Below are positions 7,642 through 14,486 of a stretch of DNA of 14,486 nucleotides, piece by piece. A program made the translations under genes and the position numbers. Source of the stretch: Deltaproteobacteria bacterium (GTDB lineage: Bacteria > Desulfobacterota_B > Binatia > UBA9968); contig JAPUHZ010000288.1 of the NCBI GenBank assembly GCA_027297485.1, positions 1 to 14,486 of the forward strand. The letters are read 5' to 3'. Position 1 is the stretch's first letter, and each line of letters starts with the position of its first letter. The notes beneath the pieces were generated by a model. The model saw only the letters and a program-made list of their open reading frames with translations, did not search any database and was not told the origin of the DNA.

Positions 7642-8037
7642 CTATTTGTGGTGGTTGTTCAATCCCCTAACCATCCGAAAGGCAAAGTTGTCCGCCTTGT
7701 TTTCGGCATCCGCCCAAAAGATATAATGGCCCAACTCGTGGTAGACTGTATTGATCCACTTTCTCTCGGACTTGTATTTCCTTCCCCTCTTCCAATTCTC
7801 CGGATGGACCAGATAGACCTGGCCATTGTCATAGGTTTTGCCTGCAGTTTTCCCCCAGTCGAGGTACTCAAACCACTCCACTTTGGGCATCTTTAAATGG
7901 TAAAATCGGCACAGAGAGGACATCGCCTTCTTGAAATTCAAGGGTTTGTAGTCTTGGAAAAAGGAGGCGAGGTGGCGGTCCACCAACCGACGCTCTTTCA
8001 AAGGGGGCAACATCATCCACATAGTTTCTATCCTCAC
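7642..8037 (-). CDS. Small HExxH putative zinc metallopeptidase (ImmA/IrrE-like)
   Basis: The predicted 131-residue protein has a zincin motif HELGH at 100-104 followed by E112 in AENKADNFAF, a layout like the gluzincin ImmA/IrrE (M78-type) peptidases, where HExxH and a downstream Glu in an E-x-x-A-(N/D)-x-F-A helix bind zinc. There is no signal peptide or membrane segment. The domain sits at the C terminus, and the first 60 residues match nothing I recognise. The GTG start at 8037 has AAGGAG about 15 bases upstream, which is too far to be ideal. An ATG at 8022 (residue 6), preceded by GAGG, is an equally good start. The gene is the first of a likely unit with ileS and lspA, with 53 bases to ileS. 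No partner repressor gene, as usual for ImmA, is seen, so its target is unknown. Confidence 0.7.
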   Translation of the reverse strand: MRIETMWMMLPPLKERRLVDRHLASFFQDYKPLNFKKAMSSLCRFYHLKMPKVEWFEYLDWGKTAGKTYDNGQVYLVHPENWKRGRKYKSERKWINTVYHELGHYIFWADAENKADNFAFRMVRGLNNHHK

Positions 8038-8281
8038 TTACCGGAGTCGTATCTCCTTATCATATTCACAAAAAATTGGAAACAAAGCCAGGCCGAGCTA
8101 TCAGCAATCCCAAGAGAGACACTTAACCTACTGTTTTCACTAGTATTTTTAGTGCAAGAATTTCGACAGGTGCCCAAAGGCACCCTGCTTGCTCTCTTGC
8201 AGCAAATCTAAAAGTATCATAAATTGGGGCTTCTCGAAATAGCCCACAATTGTCCGGTCATTAATCATAAGTGGTTTGTTG
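8038..8281. promoter_or_regulatory. Divergent intergenic region between the metalloprotease and acyltransferase genes
   Basis: This 244-base gap separates two divergently transcribed genes and must hold promoters for both. It contains three short inverted repeats: CACTA/TAGTG (8138-8142/8150-8154), GGTGCC/GGCACC with a CAAA loop (8169-8174/8179-8184), and AATTG-GGGCT/AGCCC-CAATT with one bulged A (8222-8231/8241-8251), the last ending 30 bases before the acyltransferase ATG. On the minus strand a TATGAT box lies just before the metalloprotease start, but with no well-spaced -35 box. No promoter can be assigned with confidence. Confidence 0.35.
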
Positions 8282-9232
8282 ATGCGTTGGTTTCTCGAAG
8301 GACTCGCTTATGTAGGCGTGTGGCTTGGCTTGAAGGTAGGGAATTTTGCGGTCAAGATTTTCCCGCGTCGCCTTTTCCTTTCCCTCTCCGATGTCGCCGC
8401 TATTATTGGTTTTTACCTCTTCCATAGCTTCCGCAGACGCTCGATCAGGAATCTCAGGCTTGCCTTGGGGAAACGACTTGAGCCGAGAGAGATTGCCGGG
8501 ATTGTTCAGAAATCCCTGAGAAACTTTTTCCGGGCCTTTGTTGAGATCGGCTTTGCCCTTGAGGCTTCATCTGAAGAGATCCGCGCGGAGATTCCACTCC
8601 TGGGGCGAGAGCATCTGGAAACGGCCCTTGCAAAAGGAAAGGGGGCGATCGTTCTGAGCGCCCATCTGGGAAACTTTTTTTTGGTCGGAACAAGGCTGGC
8701 TATCGAGGATTACCCCACCTATGTCCTAGTCAGCCAGCCTCAGGATGGACGCTTACAACAACTTCTAGACCGCTACCGTTTGAAGATGGGGCAGAGGACA
8801 ATCCACGCAAGGCCCCGGCGGCATGCATCCCGTCAATTAGTCCAGGTCTTAAGACGCAACGACCTAGCGCTTGTAATCGCTGATGAATACCGGTCTGGAG
8901 ACGGCATCTATGTCCCATTTTTCGGGCGTACGGTTTTAGCCCGTCGGGGGCCAGCTACCCTGGCGCTGAGGACCGGGGCCGCGATTGTCCCTGTCTATCT
9001 GATACGGGACCCAAGCGGTAGGCTGACACTGATCATTGAGCCTGAGATTCAACTCTTAAGATCGGGAGATATTAAGCTGGACGTAAGAGAGAACACCCTG
9101 CGTATCACCCAGTGGCTGGAAAGGACCGTGCAATCCTATCCCGACCAATGGAACTGGATGAATATCCACTGGCAGCAAGCCCCACTTAGCCCGTTAGTCG
9201 AAAAGGAGCATGATCATGAAGGATTTGGATAG
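8282..9232 (+). CDS. HtrB/LpxL-like (lysophospholipid/lipid A) acyltransferase family protein
   Basis: The 316-residue product belongs to the LPLAT/HtrB family that transfers acyl chains to lipid A precursors or related lipids at the inner membrane. The N terminus has hydrophobic segments (about 5-25 and 35-50), then NLRLALG and the SLRNFFRAFVE region. A family block near residue 220 reads YVPFFGRTVLARRGPATLAL, and an RTGAAIVPVYLIRD strand follows. The acceptor-site motif is SAHLGNFFLVG: His128 is present, but the acidic residue usually five places later (as in HxGNWE) is Phe133. This is either a subfamily variant or a change affecting catalysis. The ATG at 8282 was preferred over two in-frame TTG codons just upstream; the ribosome binding site is weak. 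The class II aldolase gene follows 30 bases later, suggesting an operon. Confidence 0.85.
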   Translation: MRWFLEGLAYVGVWLGLKVGNFAVKIFPRRLFLSLSDVAAIIGFYLFHSFRRRSIRNLRLALGKRLEPREIAGIVQKSLRNFFRAFVEIGFALEASSEEIRAEIPLLGREHLETALAKGKGAIVLSAHLGNFFLVGTRLAIEDYPTYVLVSQPQDGRLQQLLDRYRLKMGQRTIHARPRRHASRQLVQVLRRNDLALVIADEYRSGDGIYVPFFGRTVLARRGPATLALRTGAAIVPVYLIRDPSGRLTLIIEPEIQLLRSGDIKLDVRENTLRITQWLERTVQSYPDQWNWMNIHWQQAPLSPLVEKEHDHEGFG

Positions 9233-9262
9233 TTGTCTATCTGCTAAGAGAGGGGAGACGGT

Positions 9263-10012
9263 GTGAAAACCAACAAGAAACAACTTGAGGAACTAAGGAA
9301 GAAAGTTGCCTTGGGAAATCAAATCGTGTTTTACCAAGGGCTTGCCGATTACCATGGGCATGTGAGTGGCCGTATTCCAGGAACTCGCAAGTTCCTGATC
9401 AAGCCGGTTCTTGCGCCTCTCGGGACCATCACCAGCAGGGATATCCTAATGGTGGATATCGATGAGTACAAATTAATCTGTGAAAAAAACTGGGCTAGGG
9501 CGGGTAAAAAGAGAGAAATAACCAAGGTAAATATTCCGCCGCGAGAGACAATGATTCACGCCGCCATCTATGAGGCTCGCCCAGATGTCAATTCCGTAGT
9601 TCACACGCACCAGCCCTTGGCCACTGCCTTTTCCGTTGCCGGTGTTCCAATCTTACCGATCTATAAAGAGGCTGCCTCCTTCAGTCCTGAGACCCCCATT
9701 TTTCCTAGCCCTAGATTTATCTATACCCTGCAGGACGGAGCGGAGATCTGCCAGGCCCTAGGAGATCGGATGGCACTCCTCCTCAAGGGCCACGGAGTCG
9801 TTGTAGTTGGTGAAAGTGTGGAATACTCCACTGTCCACGCCATATATCTCGAAAGGGCTGCTCACATCCAGTGGGTTGCGAGCTGCCTAGGGAAACCGGC
9901 GACTATGCCGCAAAGAGACATCGACGTAATGAAGGAAAATATGATCTACCGTTCCTACGACGCCTTTGCCTATTTCGCCTCTTTGTTAAAGGGAAAGCGG
10001 AGAGGACAGTAA
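9263..10012 (+). CDS. Class II aldolase/adducin family protein
   Basis: The 249-residue protein matches the class II (zinc-dependent) aldolase/adducin fold of L-fuculose-1-phosphate aldolase and L-ribulose-5-phosphate 4-epimerase. The predicted zinc ligands His114 and His116 (VVHTHQPLA) and His177 (KGHGVVVVG), with Glu95 (PPRETMIH) as the candidate catalytic acid, show the same spacing as E73, H92, H94 and H155 of fuculose aldolase. The HVSGRIPG segment near 33-40 corresponds to the phosphate-binding loop, though with Arg-Ile in place of the usual pattern. Such enzymes act on sugar phosphates or on hydroxy/keto acids in various catabolic pathways, and the substrate here is unknown. The GTG start is supported by AGGGGAG about six bases upstream. 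It probably shares a transcript with the acyltransferase gene, an unusual pairing. Confidence 0.88.
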   Translation: MKTNKKQLEELRKKVALGNQIVFYQGLADYHGHVSGRIPGTRKFLIKPVLAPLGTITSRDILMVDIDEYKLICEKNWARAGKKREITKVNIPPRETMIHAAIYEARPDVNSVVHTHQPLATAFSVAGVPILPIYKEAASFSPETPIFPSPRFIYTLQDGAEICQALGDRMALLLKGHGVVVVGESVEYSTVHAIYLERAAHIQWVASCLGKPATMPQRDIDVMKENMIYRSYDAFAYFASLLKGKRRGQ

Positions 10013-10359
10013 CCTTAACTAAACCAAACGTATTTAAATTTGTTACATTGAGGCTATTCCGAGGGGAAGGAGACTGAAGGACGAGGGAACCGAACGTGAG
10101 GCTTGGTGCAGGCCCAAATGGCAGGAATAATCACGTGAAGGGGTAGGGGTGGCAGCCCTCATGGTTCGACCTTGCTCACCATGACCCTGAGTTTATCGAA
10201 GGGTCAAGGCACTGGCCCATTTCCCTCGGCCTGAAGGCTCCTTCCACTGAGGAAATGTAAACTTACTTACTGCGTTTGTATTAGACCTGTTGCCCTAAGT
10301 AATTCCGAGTGGGGCAGGACGAGTTAACCTGAGGCTAAATTTCATGAGGAGGTAGTCCA
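10013..10359. other. Intergenic region without a gene
   Basis: I find no supported gene in this 347-base gap between the class II aldolase and UbiD genes. It holds two adjacent palindromes at 10160-10206 (listed separately) and a third inverted repeat CATTTCC/GGAAATG (10218-10224/10251-10257). A good GAGGAGG ribosome binding site for the UbiD gene lies at about 10346-10352. A UbiD promoter is expected here, but I cannot point to convincing -35/-10 boxes. Confidence 0.6.
10160..10206. repeat. Tandem pair of short palindromes resembling a widespread intergenic repeat
   Basis: Two hairpins lie side by side: CATGGT/ACCATG (10160-10165/10178-10183) and TGACCCT/AGGGTCA (10182-10188/10200-10206). 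The internal sequences GGTTCGACCTTGCTCACC and CCCTGAGTTTATCGAAGGG resemble, from memory, a palindromic intergenic repeat with a CCCTGAGC..GTCGAAGGG core seen in many unrelated bacterial genomes. Only one copy is visible here, so its dispersed nature is inferred. Confidence 0.6.
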
Positions 10360-12030
10360 ATGTCAACTAAGAAACGCTCCATACAAGCCGCTGCAGTGTA
10401 CGATTCGGGAACGGCACCGATTCAAGATCTGCGCGATTGGCTGGCCCGTGTGGATGAAATCGGCGAGCTTATCAGCGTGAAGCAACCTGTGGACTGGAAC
10501 GAAGAGATGAGCGCCATCACCTACCTGGTGGCCAAACAGGACCCTTCACCCGCGATTCTCTTCGAGAACGCGATCGGGTATGAGAATAGTCCGATCGGAG
10601 CCAAACTACTCTGGAATATCCTCGGTCCTAGCCTAAGGCGCACCGCGCTTACACTGGAGGAGTCACCCGACATCGGAACGATTGACCTGATCCGCCGCGT
10701 GAAGGACAAGCTGAAACAGCGCATACCGCCCCGCGAGGTGGCGCGGAGCCAAGCCCCTTTCTATGAGAACAGCAGGACCGGTACGGACGTCGACTTGAGT
10801 CATTTGCCGATACCCAAGCATTGGCCTCTAGACGGCGGCCGCTATGCCGGTACAGCCGATGCCGTGATCACGCGCGACCCAGACAGCGGCTATCTGAACA
10901 TTGGAACCTACCGCATGATGCTGCAGGGCAATCGTCAGGTAGGCCTTTATCTGTCACCAGGCAAGGACGCTCGCCTGCACATCACGCGCGCCTGGCAGAG
11001 GGGCGAGTCCATTCAGGTCGCCGCTGCCTGGGGCATTGATCCGTTGTTCATGATTATCGGCTCCCAAACGTTTGCTAAAAATGTCTCCGAGTACGAGTTT
11101 GCCGGTGGCGTGAAGGGCCAGCCCATCCCCGTGGTACGAGGGACAACAACCGACCTATTATTGCCAGCCAACGCAGAATTGGTGATTGAGGGGATCATCC
11201 GACCGCAATCCGTTAAGACGGAAGGGCCGTTCGGCGAATTCTCCGGCTACTACGGTAGGCCAGAGGCCGGCTGTCCGCTGGTAGATGTGACGGCAATGCA
11301 CTATCGCTCCAACCCAATAATAACGAACGCCCTAATGGCGGACTACCCATCCAATGAGCAGAGCGGTTTCTTCTCGATAATTCGATCAGCGCGCATCTGG
11401 GATGATCTCGACAAGCTCGGCATCCCGGGTATCCAGGGGGTTTACGCCCATCCGGCTGGAGCCGGCGGTTTCGGGATGACAGTCATCAGCCTCGAGCAGC
11501 GCTACGCAGGACACGCAGCCCAGACTCTGGCCCTGGCCGCTCAGGTGCCGGGCGGTGCCTATTACACCAAGTGGATCATCGCGGTCGACGAGGACGTCAA
11601 TCCGACAGATATGAACCAGGTAATCTGGGCGATGAGCAGTCGCTGCAATCCCATTGAGGACATCGACATTCTGCGCAATACTTGGAGCACCTGGCTCGAT
11701 CCAACACAAAATCCACCGGAGGAACGACCCTACGGTTCCAAGGCGCTCATCAACGCCTGCAAGGAGCACCGATATCTTCCTGTTTTCTCCAAGCGCACGA
11801 CTCTTCGCAAGGAGGTTTACGACCGGGTTGCCGGCCGCTGGCAAAAGCTGGGTCTACCGGGACAAATCCCGACAGTGCGGGCTTTTGAAGAGAAAACAAA
11901 GGTGGTTTACCACGAAGTGGGCGGATTTGAGCCGGGCCACAAAACAGCAGCAGAGACTAAAGCTGACCAGAACAGCCCGCGGACTGACTCCAGAGGGTCA
12001 GCCGATAGAAAGAGAGAAAAAAAAAGATAA
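10360..12030 (+). CDS. UbiD-family prenylated-FMN-dependent decarboxylase
   Basis: The 556-residue protein belongs to the UbiD/Fdc1 family, which reversibly decarboxylates aromatic or unsaturated carboxylic acids using prenylated FMN. The catalytic E-R-E triad can be placed at Arg185 (NIGTYRMM) with Glu288 and Glu293 (TEGPFGEFSGYYG), spaced as in Fdc1. Asn180 in the same strand is a likely metal/phosphate ligand of the cofactor. Other family blocks are IPVVRG, ELVIEG, DVTAMHYRSNPI and KWIIAVDEDVNP. The first 20 residues and the last 35 or so, a hydrophilic Lys/Arg-rich tail, lie outside the core. The start has a strong GAGGAGG site eight bases upstream. No ubiX-type prenyltransferase gene for cofactor synthesis is in the window. 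Substrate is unknown: UbiQ precursor, phenylphosphate, ferulate-like and other acids are all possible in the family. It converges on glnB with only 27 bases between. Confidence 0.92.
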   Translation: MSTKKRSIQAAAVYDSGTAPIQDLRDWLARVDEIGELISVKQPVDWNEEMSAITYLVAKQDPSPAILFENAIGYENSPIGAKLLWNILGPSLRRTALTLEESPDIGTIDLIRRVKDKLKQRIPPREVARSQAPFYENSRTGTDVDLSHLPIPKHWPLDGGRYAGTADAVITRDPDSGYLNIGTYRMMLQGNRQVGLYLSPGKDARLHITRAWQRGESIQVAAAWGIDPLFMIIGSQTFAKNVSEYEFAGGVKGQPIPVVRGTTTDLLLPANAELVIEGIIRPQSVKTEGPFGEFSGYYGRPEAGCPLVDVTAMHYRSNPIITNALMADYPSNEQSGFFSIIRSARIWDDLDKLGIPGIQGVYAHPAGAGGFGMTVISLEQRYAGHAAQTLALAAQVPGGAYYTKWIIAVDEDVNPTDMNQVIWAMSSRCNPIEDIDILRNTWSTWLDPTQNPPEERPYGSKALINACKEHRYLPVFSKRTTLRKEVYDRVAGRWQKLGLPGQIPTVRAFEEKTKVVYHEVGGFEPGHKTAAETKADQNSPRTDSRGSADRKREKKR

Positions 12031-12040
12031 GATTAAAGGA

Positions 12041-12429
<389 letters not shown>

Positions 12430-12473
12430 CTACCACCTCCCCTCTTATGACTCAACCCCCAGGTCGGCAGTTT

Positions 12474-13889
12474 CTAGATGTCAAAGTAGAGGGCGAACTC
12501 ATAGGGGTGGGGTCTAAGCCTAATGGCATCCACTTCCTTGGTGCGCTTGTAGTGAATCCAGGTCTCGATCACATCCTTGGTAAAGACATCCCCCTTAAGC
12601 AGAAAATCATGATCCCGCTCCAACGCATCCAATGCCTGCTCCAAAGACCCCGGCACCGACTTCACCTTGGCCGCCTCCTCTGGCTTCAACTCGTACAAGT
12701 CCTTATCGATCGGCTTGGGCGGCTCTATCTTGTTCCTAATCCCATCCAACCCCGCCATCAACATGGCCGGGAACGCAAGGTAAGGATTACAGCTCGGATC
12801 AGGCGTCCTAAACTCCAACCGCTTGGTCTTCTCACTGGTGGTATACATCGGTATGCGCACACAGGCGCTCCGGTTTCTCTGAGAGTAAACCAGATTGATC
12901 GGTGCCTCATACCCAGGCACTAACCGACGATATGAATTGGTGGTGGGGGCTACTAGCCCACACAGGGCATCGGCATGCTTGAGAATCCCCCCAATGTAGT
13001 GCCTCGCCGTATTGCTGATCAGCCCGTAGCCCTTCTTGTCGTAAAAGACGTTCTTCCCGCTCTTCCACAAACTCTGGTGGGTGTGCATCCCTGAACCGTT
13101 GTCCTGAAATATGGGCTTGGGCATCACCGTGACTGTCTTGCCGTGCCTCCTAGCTACGTTCTTGATCACATACTTGTAAAGCAATACCTGATCGGCCATC
13201 TTGGTGAGCGTCGTATAATGCATGTCTATCTCGGCCTGACCCGCAGTCCCTACCTCGTGATGATGGATCTCTACCACTATCCCACACCTCTCCATGGTCC
13301 GTAGCATCTCAGAGCGAATGTCCTGTAAATGGTCCATCGGGGCCACTGGAAAATAGCCCTCCTTGTACCGGGGCTTGTAGCCCAAATTGGGCCTCTCCCC
13401 ATTGCCCGAGTTCCAAAAACCCTCCTCGGAGTCAATGTAGTAAAATCCATAGTTGTAGCTCTGATCAAACCGCACATTGTCCAATATGTAGAACTCTATC
13501 TCCGGCCCCCAGTAGCTCGTGTCAGCGATCCCCGTGGACTTTAGATACTTCTCCGCCTTCTGCGCTATATACCGGGGGTCTCTACTGTAGCTCTCCCCGG
13601 TCACCGGGTCCCTCACATTGCAAATGAGACTGAGCGTGGGGTGAGAGGTAAACGGATCTAACATAGCCGTGTTCGGGTCGGGAAACAGGAGCATGTCGGA
13701 TTCTTCTATGGTCTTAAAACCCCGGATGCTCGAGCCGTCAAAGCCGATTCCTTCGTCAAACAAGTCCGCAGTAAACTGGCTGGTCGATATCGAAAAGTGC
13801 TGCCACAGCCCCGGCAAATCAACAAACTTGAAATCCACAATCTCTACCTTGTTCTTCTTGGCAAATTCCAATACCTCCTTGGGCGTCAT
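12474..13889 (-). CDS. glnA: Glutamine synthetase, type I
   Basis: The 471-residue enzyme makes glutamine from glutamate, ammonium and ATP and works as a dodecamer in the cytoplasm. It carries the family signatures FDGSSIRGF near residue 50, [11 protein letters not shown] (metal ligand Glu), [23 protein letters not shown], the [12 protein letters not shown]-site segment and [16 protein letters not shown]. The DLYELKPEE motif places a Tyr at 399, equivalent to the adenylylated Tyr397 of enteric GlnA, so control by GlnE is likely. Length matches the adenylylated GSI-beta type. The ATG at 13889 is preceded by AGGAG eight bases upstream. amtB lies 61 bases upstream and glnB 74 bases downstream on the same strand. 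I found no sigma-54 type -24/-12 element just upstream. Confidence 0.98.
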   Translation of the reverse strand: MTPKEVLEFAKKNKVEIVDFKFVDLPGLWQHFSISTSQFTADLFDEGIGFDGSSIRGFKTIEESDMLLFPDPNTAMLDPFTSHPTLSLICNVRDPVTGESYSRDPRYIAQKAEKYLKSTGIADTSYWGPEIEFYILDNVRFDQSYNYGFYYIDSEEGFWNSGNGERPNLGYKPRYKEGYFPVAPMDHLQDIRSEMLRTMERCGIVVEIHHHEVGTAGQAEIDMHYTTLTKMADQVLLYKYVIKNVARRHGKTVTVMPKPIFQDNGSGMHTHQSLWKSGKNVFYDKKGYGLISNTARHYIGGILKHADALCGLVAPTTNSYRRLVPGYEAPINLVYSQRNRSACVRIPMYTTSEKTKRLEFRTPDPSCNPYLAFPAMLMAGLDGIRNKIEPPKPIDKDLYELKPEEAAKVKSVPGSLEQALDALERDHDFLLKGDVFTKDVIETWIHYKRTKEVDAIRLRPHPYEFALYFDI

Positions 13890-13929
13890 CTTGTTGCTCC
13901 TCTCCCTTAAGATTCCTCACTCTCAGCTA

Positions 13930-13964
13930 CCAGGCGGCCCTGGGCCACTGTCACCCTCGCCTGG
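13930..13964 (-). repeat. Short inverted repeat spanning the amtB stop
   Basis: CCAGGCG (13930-13936) and CGCCTGG (13958-13964) form a 7-bp inverted repeat in the amtB-glnA junction. It contains the amtB stop codon (13951-13953), and a smaller GGCC/GGCC stem sits inside the loop. No T tract follows on the minus strand. It may be a processing or stability element between the two genes. Confidence 0.35.
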
Positions 13965-14486
13965 CTATTGCTCCCTCACTGGGCGCCTGAAATTCCGGGT
14001 AGGCCATAATCCCGTGCTCACCAACATCCAGCCCTTCCATCTCCTCCTCTGGAGGAACGCGAATGCCTATGGTGGCCTTGAGCAGCCCCCAACCGAGGAG
14101 AGAGGCAGTAAAAATAAACGCTCCCACAGCGATAACTCCAACCAGTTGGGCACGGAACAGCGTGGCCCCCCCACCAAAAAAGAGGCCGTCTCCTGTCGTT
14201 CCTGGCGCAAACTGATCTTGGGCAAAGAGCCCCACGGCCAGTGTCCCCCACATTCCACACATTAGGTGGGCGGAGATCGCCCCCACCGGATCATCGACCC
14301 GGATACGGTCAAAGAAGAGAACGGAAAGGACTACGAGGACGCCGGCCACCAGGCCGATGGTGATAGAACTCCCTACGCTCACAAATGCGCACGGCGCCGT
14401 GATCGCAACCAGACCGGCAATGCCTCCATTCAGGGCCATGGCGATAGCCCTGGGAGACTCCGTTACTGTATCCATATCAGATGATA
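13951..14486 (-). CDS. amtB: Ammonium transporter, C-terminal part
   Basis: The open frame runs into the right edge of the window, so only the last 178 or so residues are seen; the ATG at 14475 is internal (the frame continues upstream with Ser-Ser-Asp). The fragment has the last membrane helices of the Amt/Mep/Rh family: NGGIAGLVAITAPCAFV, a following hydrophobic helix to about FFDRI, then DPVGAISAHLMCGMWGTL, which holds the second pore histidine (AmtB His318 equivalent), and a final helix ending in LGWGLLKATIG. The C-terminal cytoplasmic tail EEEMEGLDVGEHGIMAYPEFQ is the conserved segment that couples PII binding to channel gating, consistent with a PII gene in the same cluster. The gene is upstream of glnA in the direction of transcription. 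Confidence 0.95.
   Translation of the reverse strand, partial: SSDMDTVTESPRAIAMALNGGIAGLVAITAPCAFVSVGSSITIGLVAGVLVVLSVLFFDRIRVDDPVGAISAHLMCGMWGTLAVGLFAQDQFAPGTTGDGLFFGGGATLFRAQLVGVIAVGAFIFTASLLGWGLLKATIGIRVPPEEEMEGLDVGEHGIMAYPEFQAPSEGAIARRG

Noticed and set aside
11386..11844. A 152-codon minus-strand open frame inside the UbiD gene
   Set aside because: It overlaps the conserved UbiD core and matches no family.
13890..13950. A sigma-54 promoter before glnA
   Set aside because: No GG-N10-GC element with TGGCAC/TTGC character was found on the minus strand in the short gap; control may lie upstream of amtB outside the window.
13669..14265. A 198-codon plus-strand open frame over the glnA start and amtB end
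   Set aside because: It lies antisense to two clearly conserved genes and its translation has no recognisable domain; it is a shadow frame.

Overview
The window is a stretch of bacterial chromosome of medium GC content with housekeeping and metabolic genes. I see no phage, plasmid or insertion-sequence genes, no CRISPR array, no rRNA and no canonical tRNA. The set points to a Gram-negative bacterium: an HtrB/LpxL-like acyltransferase, a bacterial-type IleRS coupled to LspA, a PII/type I glutamine synthetase/Amt cluster, and a UbiD decarboxylase near ACMSD-like and class II aldolase-like enzymes. This mix would fit an uncultured deltaproteobacterial-type (Desulfobacterota), NC10, Rokubacteria or Tectomicrobia-like lineage. 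That placement is inferred from gene content only and is weak.

Layout. (1) 2-3519, plus strand: the 3' end of a gene with a hexapeptide-repeat tail, a PA0069-family radical SAM protein, a small cupin, a YfcG-like glutathione transferase and an amidohydrolase-2 (ACMSD-like) enzyme. (2) 3563-3911, minus strand: a glyoxalase/VOC gene split by a single-base frameshift. (3) 3912-4181: a 270-base gap holding a compact set of nested and mutually exclusive inverted repeats, the least explained part of the window. (4) 4182-8037, minus strand: a small HExxH metalloprotease gene, then ileS and lspA, where the lspA TTG start overlaps the ileS stop. (5) 8282-10012, plus strand: an HtrB/LpxL-like acyltransferase and a class II aldolase/adducin-family protein. 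(6) 10013-10359: an intergenic region with two adjacent short palindromes. (7) 10360-12030, plus strand: a UbiD-family prenylated-FMN decarboxylase. (8) 12058-14486, minus strand: amtB (cut by the window edge), glnA and glnB, a nitrogen-assimilation cluster transcribed in that order.

The amtB-glnA-glnB cluster couples ammonium uptake, its fixation into glutamine and PII nitrogen sensing. The ileS-lspA pair is a common bacterial arrangement. The amidohydrolase, class II aldolase and UbiD genes could act on aromatic or hydroxy acids, but nothing in the sequence fixes their substrates. The most notable non-coding signal is the structured region at about 3985-4132. Read on the minus strand, alternating complementary GC-rich segments could form either a closed multi-hairpin structure or a terminator-like hairpin. 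It could be a structured RNA or a dispersed palindromic repeat, and the window alone cannot decide between them.
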